A DNA stretch of 55,815 nucleotides, from contig QHRX01000003.1 in assembly GCA_003221455.1 (NCBI GenBank), positions 1 to 55,815 of the forward strand. Direction: 5' to 3'. The position numbers were made by a program, and so were the translations under genes. The notes beneath the pieces were generated by a model. That model searched no databases, was not told the DNA's origin, and worked only from the letters and a program-made list of their open reading frames with translations. Source of the stretch: Candidatus Rokuibacteriota bacterium. GTDB lineage: Bacteria > Methylomirabilota > Methylomirabilia > Rokubacteriales > CSP1-6. Shown here one piece after another: positions 32,999 to 41,808 of the stretch. How positions within the stretch are numbered: the first letter of the stretch is position 1; every line of letters starts with the position of its first letter.

Positions 32999-35425
32999 TC
33001 AGGGGATCAGGTAGACCAGCGTGAAGATCGCGATCCACACGATATCGACGAAGTGCCAGTAGAGGCCCGCGACCTCCACCTTGACCGCGTCGGTGGCGGC
33101 GAGCCGCCCGCGGAGCGAGAGGATCGCGAGCGTGAGCAGCCAGACGACGCCCAGCGTGACGTGCCCGCCGTGGAACCCGGTGAGGACGAAGAAGGTCGAT
33201 CCGAACAGGTTCTGGTGTAGGGTCAGCCCCTCGCGGACGAACGAGGTGAACTCGAAGGCCTGGAAGCCGAGAAAGATCAGCCCGAGGAGCGCGGTCCACG
33301 CGAGCCAGAGCCGCGTCTGCCGGTCGTCGCCGCGCCGAACCGCGGCAAGGGCCAGCACCATCAGGAGGCTCGACATCAGCAGGTCGAAGGTACTCACGGT
33401 CGTCACCGGGATGTTCAGAACCTCGTGGGGCAGCGGGCCGACCACGCTCCGGCCCTTGTAGGCGAGGTAGACCGCGATCAGCGTGCCGAAGAACATGCAC
33501 TCGGAGCCGAGGAAGGCCCACATGCCGAGCTTGCGGTGATCGACGCCGGTCACTCCGTCCTGGTGGGCGTGCGCCGCGTTCGCGTGGTGCTCGAGGGCGA
33601 AGCGGAAGAGGCCCAGGACCGCGACCCCCAGGCCCGCCACGACGATCCAGACGCCCACGAGGGCGCCGGCCGCGGCGACGACGAGGCCCAGGGCGACGAG
33701 GATCGGGAAGTGGGACGGGCTCGGCAGGTGCGAGGGACCCGGCGGCGGGGCGGGGACCGGGGTCGGCCGGCGCCCGTGACGGTCGCCGTGCTTCTCGCGC
33801 CAGAAGGTGTCGCGCCCGTAGACGGGCGGGACACCCGCGAAGTTCTCGACGGGCGGCGGCGAGCTGGTGCGCCACTCGAGGGTGCGACCGTCCCAGGGAT
33901 CGTTCCCCGCCGTCGCCGCCGCCCGGAGGCTTGCCACGGCGACGACCAGGAGCAGGAGGAAGGAGAGGCCCAGCACGAAGGCGCCCACCGTCGAGACGAG
34001 GTTCCAGAGCGCCCAGCCGGGCTCCGGCGCGTAGGTGTAGATCCGCCGCGGCATGCCGATCGCGCCCAGATAGTGCTGGGGGAAGAAGGTCAGGTTGAAG
34101 CCGATGAAGAAGAGCCAGAACTGGAGCTTTCCCAGCCGCTCGTCGAGCCGGCGGCCGGTGATCTTGGGCCACCAGTAGTAGAGCCCGGCCAGGAGCCCCG
34201 ACAGGCTGCCGCCGATCAGTACGTAGTGGAAGTGAGCCACCACGAAGTAGCTGTCGGTCTGCTGGAGGTCGACCGGCGGCGAGGCGTGCATGATCCCTGA
34301 CAGCCCGCCGATCGTGAAGAGCGCGATGAAGCCGAGCGCGTAGTGCATCGCGGCGGTGAAGCGGAGGGCGCCGCCCCACAAGGTCGCCAGCCAGTTGAAG
34401 ATCTTCACCCCCGTCGGGATCGCGATGAGCATCGACGACACCGCGAAGGCCGCGTCCGCCACCGGCCCCATGCCCGCCGCGAACATGTGGTGGCTCCACA
34501 CCCCGAACCCGAAGAACCCGATCAGCGCGCCGGAGTAGATCACGACCGGCGCGCCGAAGAGGGGCTTCCGCGCGAACACCGGTATCACCTCGGACACGAT
34601 GCCCATCGCGGGCAGGATCAGGATGTACACCTCGGGGTGGCCGAAGATCCAGAACAGGTGCTGCCACATGTGGAGGTCGCCGCCGGCGGTGACGTCGTAG
34701 AAGCGGGAGCCGAAGAAGCGGTCGAACATCAACAGGATCATCGCCACCGTGACCGTCGGAAAGGCGAGGATGCTGAGGAACTGCACGACCAGCGACATCC
34801 ACACGAACACCGGCATCCGCATCAGGGTCATGCCCGGCGCCCGCAGGTTCAGGATCGTCACGATGAAGTTCACGCCGGCGAGCATCGACGACACCCCGAG
34901 CACCTGAAGCCCGAGCATCCAGAAGTCGACGCCGAGGCCCGGCGAGAACTGGGTCGACGTCAGGTTCGCGTAGCCGAACCAGCCGGCATCAGGCGGCGTG
35001 CCCACGAGCCAGGCGGCGTTCAGGAAGAGGCCGCCAAAGAGGAAGATCCAGAACGACAGCGCGTTGAGGCGCGGAAAGGCCACGTCGCGGGCCCCGATCA
35101 TCAGGGGGATCAGATAGTTGAAGAAGGCGTTGCTGGCCGGCATGACCGCGAGGAAGATCATCGTGGTGCCGTGCATCGTGAAGAGCGCGTTGAAGGTCTG
35201 GGCGCCCAGCACGTGGCCGTTGGGCTGGGCGAGCTGGAGCCGCAGCAGCAGCGCCTCGAGGCCGCCCAGCAGAAAGAAGGCGAAGGCAGCCACGCCGTAG
35301 AGGATGCCGATCCGCTTGTGGTCGACGGTGGTGAGCCAGCTCCAGACGCCGGACGCGGGCCGCCGGCCGGGCCCGGCCCGTCGCGCGCCGACCCGCTCCC
35401 GCTCCGTGAGGGCGGCGACCGTCAT
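32999..35425 (-). CDS. Cytochrome c oxidase subunits I and III fused
   Basis: An 808-residue fusion. Residues about 25-520 are subunit I with twelve helices. Heme and copper ligands are seen in TMHGTTMIFL, FGHPEVYILILP (CuB His, cross-linked Tyr, and the D-channel Glu of A-type enzymes), SHHMF and HFHYVLIGG. A Pro-rich linker (about 525-571) joins subunit III (572-808), which has the WAFLGSECMFFGTL and HGGHV motifs. Like Thermus caa3 it reduces oxygen and pumps protons. Its start is adjacent to the coxB stop. Confidence 0.96.
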   Translation of the reverse strand: MTVAALTERERVGARRAGPGRRPASGVWSWLTTVDHKRIGILYGVAAFAFFLLGGLEALLLRLQLAQPNGHVLGAQTFNALFTMHGTTMIFLAVMPASNAFFNYLIPLMIGARDVAFPRLNALSFWIFLFGGLFLNAAWLVGTPPDAGWFGYANLTSTQFSPGLGVDFWMLGLQVLGVSSMLAGVNFIVTILNLRAPGMTLMRMPVFVWMSLVVQFLSILAFPTVTVAMILLMFDRFFGSRFYDVTAGGDLHMWQHLFWIFGHPEVYILILPAMGIVSEVIPVFARKPLFGAPVVIYSGALIGFFGFGVWSHHMFAAGMGPVADAAFAVSSMLIAIPTGVKIFNWLATLWGGALRFTAAMHYALGFIALFTIGGLSGIMHASPPVDLQQTDSYFVVAHFHYVLIGGSLSGLLAGLYYWWPKITGRRLDERLGKLQFWLFFIGFNLTFFPQHYLGAIGMPRRIYTYAPEPGWALWNLVSTVGAFVLGLSFLLLLVVAVASLRAAATAGNDPWDGRTLEWRTSSPPPVENFAGVPPVYGRDTFWREKHGDRHGRRPTPVPAPPPGPSHLPSPSHFPILVALGLVVAAAGALVGVWIVVAGLGVAVLGLFRFALEHHANAAHAHQDGVTGVDHRKLGMWAFLGSECMFFGTLIAVYLAYKGRSVVGPLPHEVLNIPVTTVSTFDLLMSSLLMVLALAAVRRGDDRQTRLWLAWTALLGLIFLGFQAFEFTSFVREGLTLHQNLFGSTFFVLTGFHGGHVTLGVVWLLTLAILSLRGRLAATDAVKVEVAGLYWHFVDIVWIAIFTLVYLIP

Positions 35426-36358
35426 CTACCTGAGGCTCGCGAGGTAGCCGGCGACGGCGCGCGCCTCGGCCGGGCTCAGGCCAAGCGCGGGCATCTTGGC
35501 CCCCGGCTTCACCGCGGGCGGGTCCTGGATCCAGGCGAGGAGGTTGGCGGGCGTGTTGGGCAGGAGGCCGGCCGCGAGGGTCCGGCGGCTCCCGAAGTGC
35601 GTCAGGTCGGGGCCGACGACACCCGCCGAGACACCGCGGACCGTGTGGCAGCCGACGCACGCGCTCTTCGCGAAAACCGCCGCGCCCTCCGTCGCCGCGG
35701 CGTCGGCGGCGGGCGGCGCCTGCTGGAGCCGGACCCACGCCTGCCAGGCCTCGGTTCCGTCGACGATCACGCGCAGGCGCATGTTGGCGTGCGAGACGCC
35801 GCAGAACTCGGCGCACTGGCCGAGGTACTCCCCGGGCGCCTCCGGCGTGAACGTGAGCCGGTTGAGTCGCCCGGGGATCACGTCGCGCTTGCCGCCGAGC
35901 TGCGGCACCCAGAAGCTGTGGATCACGTCGGGCCCCTCGAGGAGGAGCGCCGCCGCCCGGCCGAGCGGCAGGTGCAGCTCGTTGGCGGTCACGATGCCGA
36001 GCGCGGGATAGCTGAACTCCCACCACCACTGGTGGCCGCGGACGGTGACCTCCAGCGCGCCCTCGGGCTCGACCGCGGGCTGGGTCCGGAAGATGGTCTG
36101 GATCGTCGGGATCGCGATGACGAGCAGCACGAGCGCGGGCGCGATCGTCCAGCCGATCTCGAGCAGGCTGTGCCCGCGGATCTGGCGCGGCAGCTCGCCC
36201 GGACGGCGCTCGCGGTAGCGGACGAGCGCGTAGATCAAGAGCCCGACCACGATCACGAAGATGCCGAGCGAGATCCAGGCGATGAGCCCGTAGATCTGGT
36301 CCGTGGCGCGCCCGAAGTCGGACTTCGTCAGCACCGTGCTCATGGGTGTGCGCCACAT
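35426..36358 (-). CDS. Cytochrome c oxidase subunit II with C-terminal cytochrome c (caa3-type)
   Basis: A 310-residue subunit. Two transmembrane helices (about 20-42 and 63-86) precede the CuA domain with VIHSFWVP and GQCAEFCGVSHANM (Cys, Glu, Cys, His, Met ligands). A C-terminal heme-c domain has CVGCH and the Met in AKMPALGL, so electrons are taken from a soluble or membrane cytochrome c into CuA. ATG 36358 is chosen because a -10 ends 7 nt before it. ATG 36343 is possible. The open frame upstream to 36823 crosses the promoter and is not used. Confidence 0.94.
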   Translation of the reverse strand: MWRTPMSTVLTKSDFGRATDQIYGLIAWISLGIFVIVVGLLIYALVRYRERRPGELPRQIRGHSLLEIGWTIAPALVLLVIAIPTIQTIFRTQPAVEPEGALEVTVRGHQWWWEFSYPALGIVTANELHLPLGRAAALLLEGPDVIHSFWVPQLGGKRDVIPGRLNRLTFTPEAPGEYLGQCAEFCGVSHANMRLRVIVDGTEAWQAWVRLQQAPPAADAAATEGAAVFAKSACVGCHTVRGVSAGVVGPDLTHFGSRRTLAAGLLPNTPANLLAWIQDPPAVKPGAKMPALGLSPAEARAVAGYLASLR

Positions 36359-36365
36359 GGCGACG

Positions 36366-36394
36366 ACGATAGACAACAACCCCCGCCGCCGCAA
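36366..36394 (-). promoter_or_regulatory. Promoter of the caa3 oxidase operon
   Basis: TTGCGG (36394-36389), 17-bp spacer, TATCGT (36371-36366) on the minus strand. The -10 ends 7 nt before the coxB ATG and no ribosome site is seen, suggesting a leaderless message. Confidence 0.5.
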
Positions 36395-36422
36395 GCGGAA
36401 GCGCGCCGCGGCGGCCGCCGCC

Positions 36423-36452
36423 TTGACTTCCACGGAGGGCGCCCCATAAAAT
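36423..36452 (+). promoter_or_regulatory. Promoter of the acyl-CoA dehydrogenase operon
   Basis: TTGACT (36423-36428), 18-bp spacer, TAAAAT (36447-36452). The start is expected near 36459, inside the palindrome at 36456-36473. The leader to the ATG at 36504 is about 45 nt and contains AGGAGG. Confidence 0.7.
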
Positions 36453-36455
36453 GAC

Positions 36456-36473
36456 ACTGAATCGTCGTTCAGT
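36456..36473. promoter_or_regulatory. Palindromic operator at the acyl-CoA dehydrogenase promoter
   Basis: ACTGAA-TCGTCG-TTCAGT: perfect 6-bp arms with a 6-bp centre, starting 3 bp after the -10 box and covering the predicted start site. This position fits a repressor, and TetR-family fatty-acid regulators use similar TGAAT/TTCA-type palindromes. The regulator gene is not in this window. Confidence 0.65.
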
Positions 36474-36503
36474 CTTGCGCCGGGCCGCCGGCCAGGAGGG
36501 GTC

Positions 36504-37700
36504 ATGGAGCTCACGCCGACGCCCGAGCAGCGATCGTTCCGCGACGAGGTCCGCGCCTGGCTCCGGGGGAACATGCCGCGCCAGTGGACCGCCCGCCTCG
36601 CGGCGTCGTCGGATGTCCCGCGGGCGGAGGCGTACGACCTACTGCGCGACTGGCAGCGGAGGCTCCACGCGGCCGGGTTCATCGGGCTCACCTGGCCCAG
36701 GGAGTACGGCGGGCGCGGGCTCACCTTCATGGAGGAGATGATCCTCGCCGAGGAGATGGCGCTCGCGAAGGCGCCGCCCGTGCTCAACATCCTCGGCATC
36801 GGCATGGCGGGCCCCACGATCATCGCCTACGGGACCGAGGAGCAGAAGAAGCGCTACCTCCCGAAGATCCTCTCCGCCGACGAGATCTGGTGCCAGGGCT
36901 ACTCCGAGCCGAACGCCGGCTCCGACCTGGCGTCGCTCCAGACCCGCGCCGTCCGTGACGGTCGGGAGTACGTCGTCGACGGCCAGAAGGTCTGGACCTC
37001 GCTCGCCCACACGTCCGACTGGATGATGCTGCTGGCGCGCACCGATCCCGACGCGCCCCGGCACAAGGGCATCACGTACTTCCTCCTGGACATGCACTTG
37101 CCCGGCGTGACGGTGAAGCCCCTCCGGCAGATCACCGGCGACGCCGAGTTCAACGAGGTCTTCTTCGACGGGGTCCGGGTCCACGACTCCCAGGTGCTGG
37201 GCGGCGTGAACAACGGCTGGGCGGTCGGCATGACGACGCTCATGTACGAACGGCTCGCGCTGGGCTTCGGGCTCCAGATGCGGCTCCGGATCGCGCTCGA
37301 CGGCCTCATCGAGATGGCGCGGCGGGCGGAGAAGGCCGGCCACGCCGTCACCAAGGACCCGGTCCTTCGTCAGAAGATCGCGCAGCTCTGGATCGACACC
37401 GAGTGCCTGAAGTATACGGGCGCCCGGGCGATCACGCGGCTCCTCAAGGGTGAGATGCCGGGTCCGGAGGCGTCGACCGGGAAGATGGGCTGGGTGGAGA
37501 CCCACCAGCGACTCCAAGAGCTCGCCATGGAGATCCAGGGCCCCTACGCGCAGCTCGTGAAGGGCAGCGACTGGGCGGTCGAGGACGGGCTCTGGCAGCA
37601 CGCGTTCTTGCGCTCGCGCGCCAACTCGATCGAGGGCGGGACGACGGAGATCCAGAAGAACATCATCGGCGAGCGCGTGCTCGGCCTGCCGAAGGGATAG
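36504..37700 (+). CDS. Acyl-CoA dehydrogenase (subunit with catalytic Glu)
   Basis: FAD-dependent alpha,beta-dehydrogenation of an acyl-CoA. In 398 residues the N-terminal helical domain is followed by the FAD/substrate block QGYSEPNAGSDLASL, VDGQKVWTSLAH and the C-terminal IEGGTTEIQKNIIGERVLGLP, where the Glu matches the usual catalytic base position. AGGAGGGG lies 6 nt before the ATG. The next gene is a second, shorter acyl-CoA dehydrogenase, so an alpha2beta2 heteromer of the kind used for branched or steroid side chains is likely. Substrate unknown. Confidence 0.93.
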   Translation: MELTPTPEQRSFRDEVRAWLRGNMPRQWTARLAASSDVPRAEAYDLLRDWQRRLHAAGFIGLTWPREYGGRGLTFMEEMILAEEMALAKAPPVLNILGIGMAGPTIIAYGTEEQKKRYLPKILSADEIWCQGYSEPNAGSDLASLQTRAVRDGREYVVDGQKVWTSLAHTSDWMMLLARTDPDAPRHKGITYFLLDMHLPGVTVKPLRQITGDAEFNEVFFDGVRVHDSQVLGGVNNGWAVGMTTLMYERLALGFGLQMRLRIALDGLIEMARRAEKAGHAVTKDPVLRQKIAQLWIDTECLKYTGARAITRLLKGEMPGPEASTGKMGWVETHQRLQELAMEIQGPYAQLVKGSDWAVEDGLWQHAFLRSRANSIEGGTTEIQKNIIGERVLGLPKG

Positions 37701-37706
37701 GCCCGC

Positions 37707-38864
37707 GTGAACTTCGGCTTCAGCGAGGAGCAAGAGCTCCTCCGCGCGACCGCGCGCAAGTTCCTCGAGAACGAGTGCCCGTCCTCGACCGTCCGCAAGC
37801 TGATGGATACCCCCGAGGGCACGACCCCGGAATTCTGGGCGAAGCTGGCCGAGCAGGGGTGGCTCGGCCTCATCTTCCCCGAGGCGTACGGTGGGGTCGG
37901 CCTCGGCGTCGTTGACCTCGTGGTGCTGATGGAGGAGATGGGGCGGGTGGTCATGCCCGGGCCCTACCTCTCGACCGTGCTCCTGGGGGGGCTGGCGCTC
38001 CTCGAGGCGGGGAGCGAGGCCCAGAAGAAGCAGTGGCTCCCGAAGATCGCGGCGGGGGAGACGCGGGCGACGCTCGCGCTGACGGAACCGAACGCCCGCT
38101 GGGACGCGCAGGGGGTGACGGCGACCGCTGCCGCGACCGGCGGCGGCGCCTTCACGCTGTCGGGGACGAAGCTGTTCGTCCCTGACGCCCACGTCGCCGA
38201 CCTCCTCGTCGTCGCGGCGCGGACCGGGCCGGGCGCGGTGGGCGCGGCGGCAGGGTCGGAGGACGGCGTGAGCCTCTTTCTGGTGCCGCGGCGGGCCCCG
38301 GGCCTCGAGGTGACGCTCCTGCCGACGATGGACCAGACGCGGAAGCTCTGCGAAGTGAAGCTGGCCGGTGTCCGGGTGCCGGCCGACGCGCTCCTCGGGG
38401 TCGCGGGCCAGGGCTGGCGGCCGCTCCGGCGCGTGCTCGAGCGGGCGACGGTCGCGCTCTGCGCCGAGATGTGCGGCGGCGCGCAGCGGGTGCTCGAGAT
38501 GACGACCGAGTACGCGAAGATCCGCATCGCCTTTGGCAAGCCGATCGGCGCCTACCAGGGGGTGAAGCACAAGGCCGCCGACATGCTGGTGGAGGTGGAG
38601 AACGCCAAGTCGATCACCTACTACACGGCCTGGGCGGTCGACGAGAACGCGCCGGACGCGACCTTGGCCGTGTCGATGGCCAAGGCGTGCGTCAGCGACG
38701 CCTACCGGCGGGTGGCGGGCGCGGGCATCCAGCTCCACGGCGGCATCGGGTTCACTTGGGAGCACGACCTTCACCTCTACTTCAAGCGAGCCAAGAGCTC
38801 GGAGTTCACGTTCGGCGACGCCACCCACCATCGGGAGCGGGTCGCCCAATTGATAAATCTCTAG
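37707..38864 (+). CDS. Acyl-CoA dehydrogenase (partner subunit, base missing)
   Basis: A 385-residue acyl-CoA dehydrogenase-fold protein starting at GTG 37707 (MNFGFSEEQELLRATARKFLE). It has the FAD-domain blocks TEPNARWDAQGV and FTLSGTKLFVPDA and ends in ELTFGDATHH-type sequence (SSEFTFGDATHHRERVAQL), where the catalytic Glu of the EGT motif is absent. In heteromeric dehydrogenases one subunit supplies the base and the other completes the FAD site. This gene, 6 nt after the first, fits the second role. Confidence 0.92.
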   Translation: MNFGFSEEQELLRATARKFLENECPSSTVRKLMDTPEGTTPEFWAKLAEQGWLGLIFPEAYGGVGLGVVDLVVLMEEMGRVVMPGPYLSTVLLGGLALLEAGSEAQKKQWLPKIAAGETRATLALTEPNARWDAQGVTATAAATGGGAFTLSGTKLFVPDAHVADLLVVAARTGPGAVGAAAGSEDGVSLFLVPRRAPGLEVTLLPTMDQTRKLCEVKLAGVRVPADALLGVAGQGWRPLRRVLERATVALCAEMCGGAQRVLEMTTEYAKIRIAFGKPIGAYQGVKHKAADMLVEVENAKSITYYTAWAVDENAPDATLAVSMAKACVSDAYRRVAGAGIQLHGGIGFTWEHDLHLYFKRAKSSEFTFGDATHHRERVAQLINL

Positions 38865-38876
38865 CCGCGCCCTATC

Positions 38877-40139
38877 ATGGCCGGAATGAAGCGACTGCTC
38901 GGTCGTCTCCTCGGCCGCCGCTCCGGCTTCCCCGACCTTCCTGGGCTCCCGCCGACCCCGTCCGAGGAGATCCCGCTCCTCGTCAACCGGCTCACGACCT
39001 TGAAGTCCGAGATGGACCGCTCGCTCTACGACCTCCGGAGATGGTCGCGCGATCTCGCGCTGCGCCTCGGCCGGCGGGAGGACGAGGGGAGCCGGACAGG
39101 GAGCCTGGCGACCCTCGGCGATACCGTGGGCGGCCTCGCCCACAACTTCAACAACTCCCTGGGCGCGATCCTCGGCTACACGGAGCTGCTCCTGCGGGAG
39201 GCCCAGGACGACACGACGCGCCGCCGGCTCGCCATCGTGCGCCAGGTCGCCCTCGAGGCGGGGGCCAGCGTGCGCCAGCTCCAGGAGTTCCTCGCCCGAG
39301 AGCCGCAGGTGGCGTTCGGCCCGGTCGCGCTCCTGCCGCTCGTCTCCGAGGCGCTCGCCCTCACCGAGCCCCGCTGGCGGGACGACGCCGAGCGCGAGGG
39401 CGCCACGATCACGGTCACGCGCCAGTTTGGCGCGGCGCCGCCGGTGGACGGTAACTTCGTCGAGCTGCGGGACCTGTTCGTTCGGCTGATCCTGGATGCG
39501 GTGGCCGCGATGCCACGCGGCGGCGCGCTCGAGATCCGCGCCTGGGACGAGGAGTCGGGCTGGGTCGTGATCGAGGTCGCCGACACCGGGGCGGGGGACC
39601 GGGGGCTCGGGCCCGTGGCGGGCATCGTCGAGCGCCACGGCGGCTCGATCGGGGTCTCCCGCGACGACCGCGGGGGCACGAGCGTGCGCGTGCGGCTGCT
39701 CGCCAGCCCCTACCAGGTCATCCCGGCCGCCGCCGCGGCGGCGCCGCTCCCCGCCGAGCGGGCCCGGCGGATCCTGCTCGTGGATGACGACCGCCGGCTG
39801 CTGCGCGCCCTCGCCGACCTGCTCCAGGGGCACGGCCACGCCGTGCTCAGCGCGGCCTCCGGCGCGGAGGCGCTCGCGCTCTTCGATCCCGCCGCCGTGG
39901 ACCTCGTCGTCACCGACCTCGGCATGCCCGGCATGACGGGCTGGGAGGTGGCGGCCTTGGTTAAGTCGCGGGCGCCGCACATTCCGGTGTTCCTGCTGAC
40001 CGGCTGGGGCGAGACGGTCGCCGCCGATGAACGGAGCCGGTACGTCGACCGGGTCATCGCCAAGCCCGTGAGCGCGGATGCGCTGCTCGCGCCGCTGGCG
40101 GAGATCGCCCGGTCGGACGCCGGTTCCGCGGCGTGCTGA
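38877..40139 (+). CDS. Histidine kinase-like/receiver hybrid with a degenerate ATPase domain
   Basis: A 420-residue soluble protein. A coiled N-terminus (about 30-65) leads to an H-box AHNFNNSLGAILGYTELL with His89, as in HDFNN-type kinases. The ATPase domain is damaged: the N-box Asn is Asp207 (LILDAVAAM). After the G1-like DTGAGD the F-box and ATP lid are absent, and the chain goes straight to GIVERHGGSIGV. A receiver (296-412) looks intact, with Asp347 (VTDLGMPG), LTG and Lys396. It may be a phosphotransfer or scaffold protein rather than an active kinase. It lies between the dehydrogenases and a thioesterase. Confidence 0.85.
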   Translation: MAGMKRLLGRLLGRRSGFPDLPGLPPTPSEEIPLLVNRLTTLKSEMDRSLYDLRRWSRDLALRLGRREDEGSRTGSLATLGDTVGGLAHNFNNSLGAILGYTELLLREAQDDTTRRRLAIVRQVALEAGASVRQLQEFLAREPQVAFGPVALLPLVSEALALTEPRWRDDAEREGATITVTRQFGAAPPVDGNFVELRDLFVRLILDAVAAMPRGGALEIRAWDEESGWVVIEVADTGAGDRGLGPVAGIVERHGGSIGVSRDDRGGTSVRVRLLASPYQVIPAAAAAAPLPAERARRILLVDDDRRLLRALADLLQGHGHAVLSAASGAEALALFDPAAVDLVVTDLGMPGMTGWEVAALVKSRAPHIPVFLLTGWGETVAADERSRYVDRVIAKPVSADALLAPLAEIARSDAGSAAC

Positions 40140-40552
40140 AGCACCGGCTGACCCTCCCCGTGCGGTGGAGCGAGTCCGATCCTGCCGGGATCGCGTTCTA
40201 CCCCCGCTTCTTCGAATGGTTCGACGTCGCGACCGCCTCGCTCTTCGCGCGGATCGACGAGCCCTGGGAGCGCTGCTTTCGCGCCCACGACATCCTCGGC
40301 GTGCCCGTCGTCGAGGCGGGCGCGACCTTCCGCGCGCCCGTGCGGTTCGGCGACACCCTCACGATCGAGTGCGAGGTGACGGACATCACGGACAGGACCT
40401 TCCGGGTGGAGCACCGGATCTCCGTCGGCCCGACCCTCTGCGCCACCGGTTTCGAGCGGCGCGCCTGGGTGGAAGGACCCCACGTGCCCGACGGGCGGCT
40501 GCGGGCGCGGCCGATTCCCGACGCCGTTCGGCGGAAGCTCGGCGGCGGATGA
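40133..40552 (+). CDS. 4-hydroxybenzoyl-CoA-type (hotdog) thioesterase
   Basis: A 139-residue hotdog-fold thioesterase. The family block SESDPAGIAFYPRFFEWFDVA near residues 13-33 holds the catalytic Asp, and the long helix and beta sheet follow (VRFGDTLTIECEV, RVEHRI). It would hydrolyse an acyl- or aryl-CoA thioester. The GTG at 40133 overlaps the preceding stop by 7 nt. The neighbouring acyl-CoA dehydrogenases suggest a CoA-ester catabolic unit. Confidence 0.88.
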   Translation: MLKHRLTLPVRWSESDPAGIAFYPRFFEWFDVATASLFARIDEPWERCFRAHDILGVPVVEAGATFRAPVRFGDTLTIECEVTDITDRTFRVEHRISVGPTLCATGFERRAWVEGPHVPDGRLRARPIPDAVRRKLGGG

Positions 40553-40571
40553 TGCCGCCGCGGAGGGAGCG

Positions 40572-41783
40572 ATGGGGCTGACACGACGGCGGTTTCTCCG
40601 GGGAGTGGCGACCACGGCGGCGGGGGCGGTCCTGGGCGGGCGGGCGCGGCGGGCCCGAGCCGCGCCGGCGCCGCTCAAGATCGGGCTCTTGCTGCCGTAC
40701 TCGAACGTCTACGCGGTGCTCGGCGAGAGCATCACCGACGGCCTCTCGCTCGTGTTCGAGCGGGCGGGCTGGACCGTCGCCGGCCGTCGGGTCGAGCTCA
40801 TCAAGGAAGACGACGAGGTTAACCCCCAGGTCGGACTCCGCAAAGCCAAGAAGCTGATCGAGAGCGACGGCGTGGACTTCCTAGTGGGCCCGGTGTCGAG
40901 CGGCGTGCTGGCGGCGATCCGCGACACCGTGCACCAGGCCCGCCAGATCTTGATCGTCGCCAACGCCGGCAACGACGAGATCAGCCGGGACCGCTGCTCG
41001 CGATACATCTTCCGGGCCTCGTTCTCGAACTGGCAGCCGAACGCGCCGATGGGGAGCTGGGTCGCCGCCCACGTCGCCAAGGAGGCCTACCTCGTCGCCC
41101 CCAAGTACGCGGCCGGCTTCGACATGATGCGGGCGTTCAAAGAGACCTTCGTCGCGGCGGGCGGCAAGGTCGTCGGCGAGGACTACACCCCGTTCCCGGT
41201 CAACGAGGACTTCGCGCCGTTCCTGACCAAGATCAACCAGGCGGCGCCGAAGGTGGTGTACGCGTTCTTCTCCGGCTCGCAGGCGGTCAGGTTCGTCCGC
41301 CAGTACGACGAGTTCGGGCTCCGGGCGCGCTCCAAACTCTGCGGGGCGGGCTTCCTCACCGAGTCCGACGTGCTCCCCGCCCAAGGCCAGTCCGCCCTCG
41401 GGATCATCACCGGCCACTTCTACTCGACCCTGCTCGATAACCCGGCCAACAAGGCGTTCGTCCGCGCCTTCCGGGCGAAGTACGCGCGGACTCCCGACGG
41501 CTTCGCGGTGCAGGGGTACGACTCCGCCCAGGTGATCGCTCATGGGCTGACGGCCACCGGCGGCGACACCCGAGATAAGGACCGGCTGCTCGAGGCCCTG
41601 CGCGGGGTCGAATTCGACAGCCCGCGCGGCCGCTTCCGGTTCGATCCGCGGACCCAGAACGTGATCCAGCCCTTCATCTACGTCCGCGAGGTGCGGGAGG
41701 TCGACGGCGAGCTGGCCAACGTCGTCGTCGACCGGATCGCGAACGTCCGGGACCCCGGCACCGGCTGCACGCTTCCCGGGTGA
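40572..41783 (+). CDS. Liv-type ABC transporter substrate-binding protein, Tat-exported
   Basis: Periplasmic binding protein of 403 residues, type-1 fold (Peripla_BP_6). The N-terminus is a Tat signal (LTRRRFLRGVATTAAG) followed by an AAPAPLKIGLLLPYS start of the mature fold. Conserved lobes include VGPVSSGVLAAIRD and GYDSAQVIAHGL. GGAGGGA precedes the ATG. It begins a full transporter operon with two permeases and two ATPases. Ligands of this family range from branched-chain amino acids to amides, aromatics and short acyl compounds. Confidence 0.92.
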   Translation: MGLTRRRFLRGVATTAAGAVLGGRARRARAAPAPLKIGLLLPYSNVYAVLGESITDGLSLVFERAGWTVAGRRVELIKEDDEVNPQVGLRKAKKLIESDGVDFLVGPVSSGVLAAIRDTVHQARQILIVANAGNDEISRDRCSRYIFRASFSNWQPNAPMGSWVAAHVAKEAYLVAPKYAAGFDMMRAFKETFVAAGGKVVGEDYTPFPVNEDFAPFLTKINQAAPKVVYAFFSGSQAVRFVRQYDEFGLRARSKLCGAGFLTESDVLPAQGQSALGIITGHFYSTLLDNPANKAFVRAFRAKYARTPDGFAVQGYDSAQVIAHGLTATGGDTRDKDRLLEALRGVEFDSPRGRFRFDPRTQNVIQPFIYVREVREVDGELANVVVDRIANVRDPGTGCTLPG

Positions 41784-41808
41784 GCGCCTGACCCTCCTCG
41801 CGGAGGTC

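Noticed and set aside
31914-34802. Single long protein combining ctaG with upstream sequence
   Set aside because: Only the last 248 codons are CtaG. The upstream part is another frame of the oxidase and coxD genes.
36639-39980. Long minus-strand open frame opposite the acyl-CoA dehydrogenases and hybrid sensor
   Set aside because: Antisense artefact of third-position GC. Plus-strand genes have full domain signatures.
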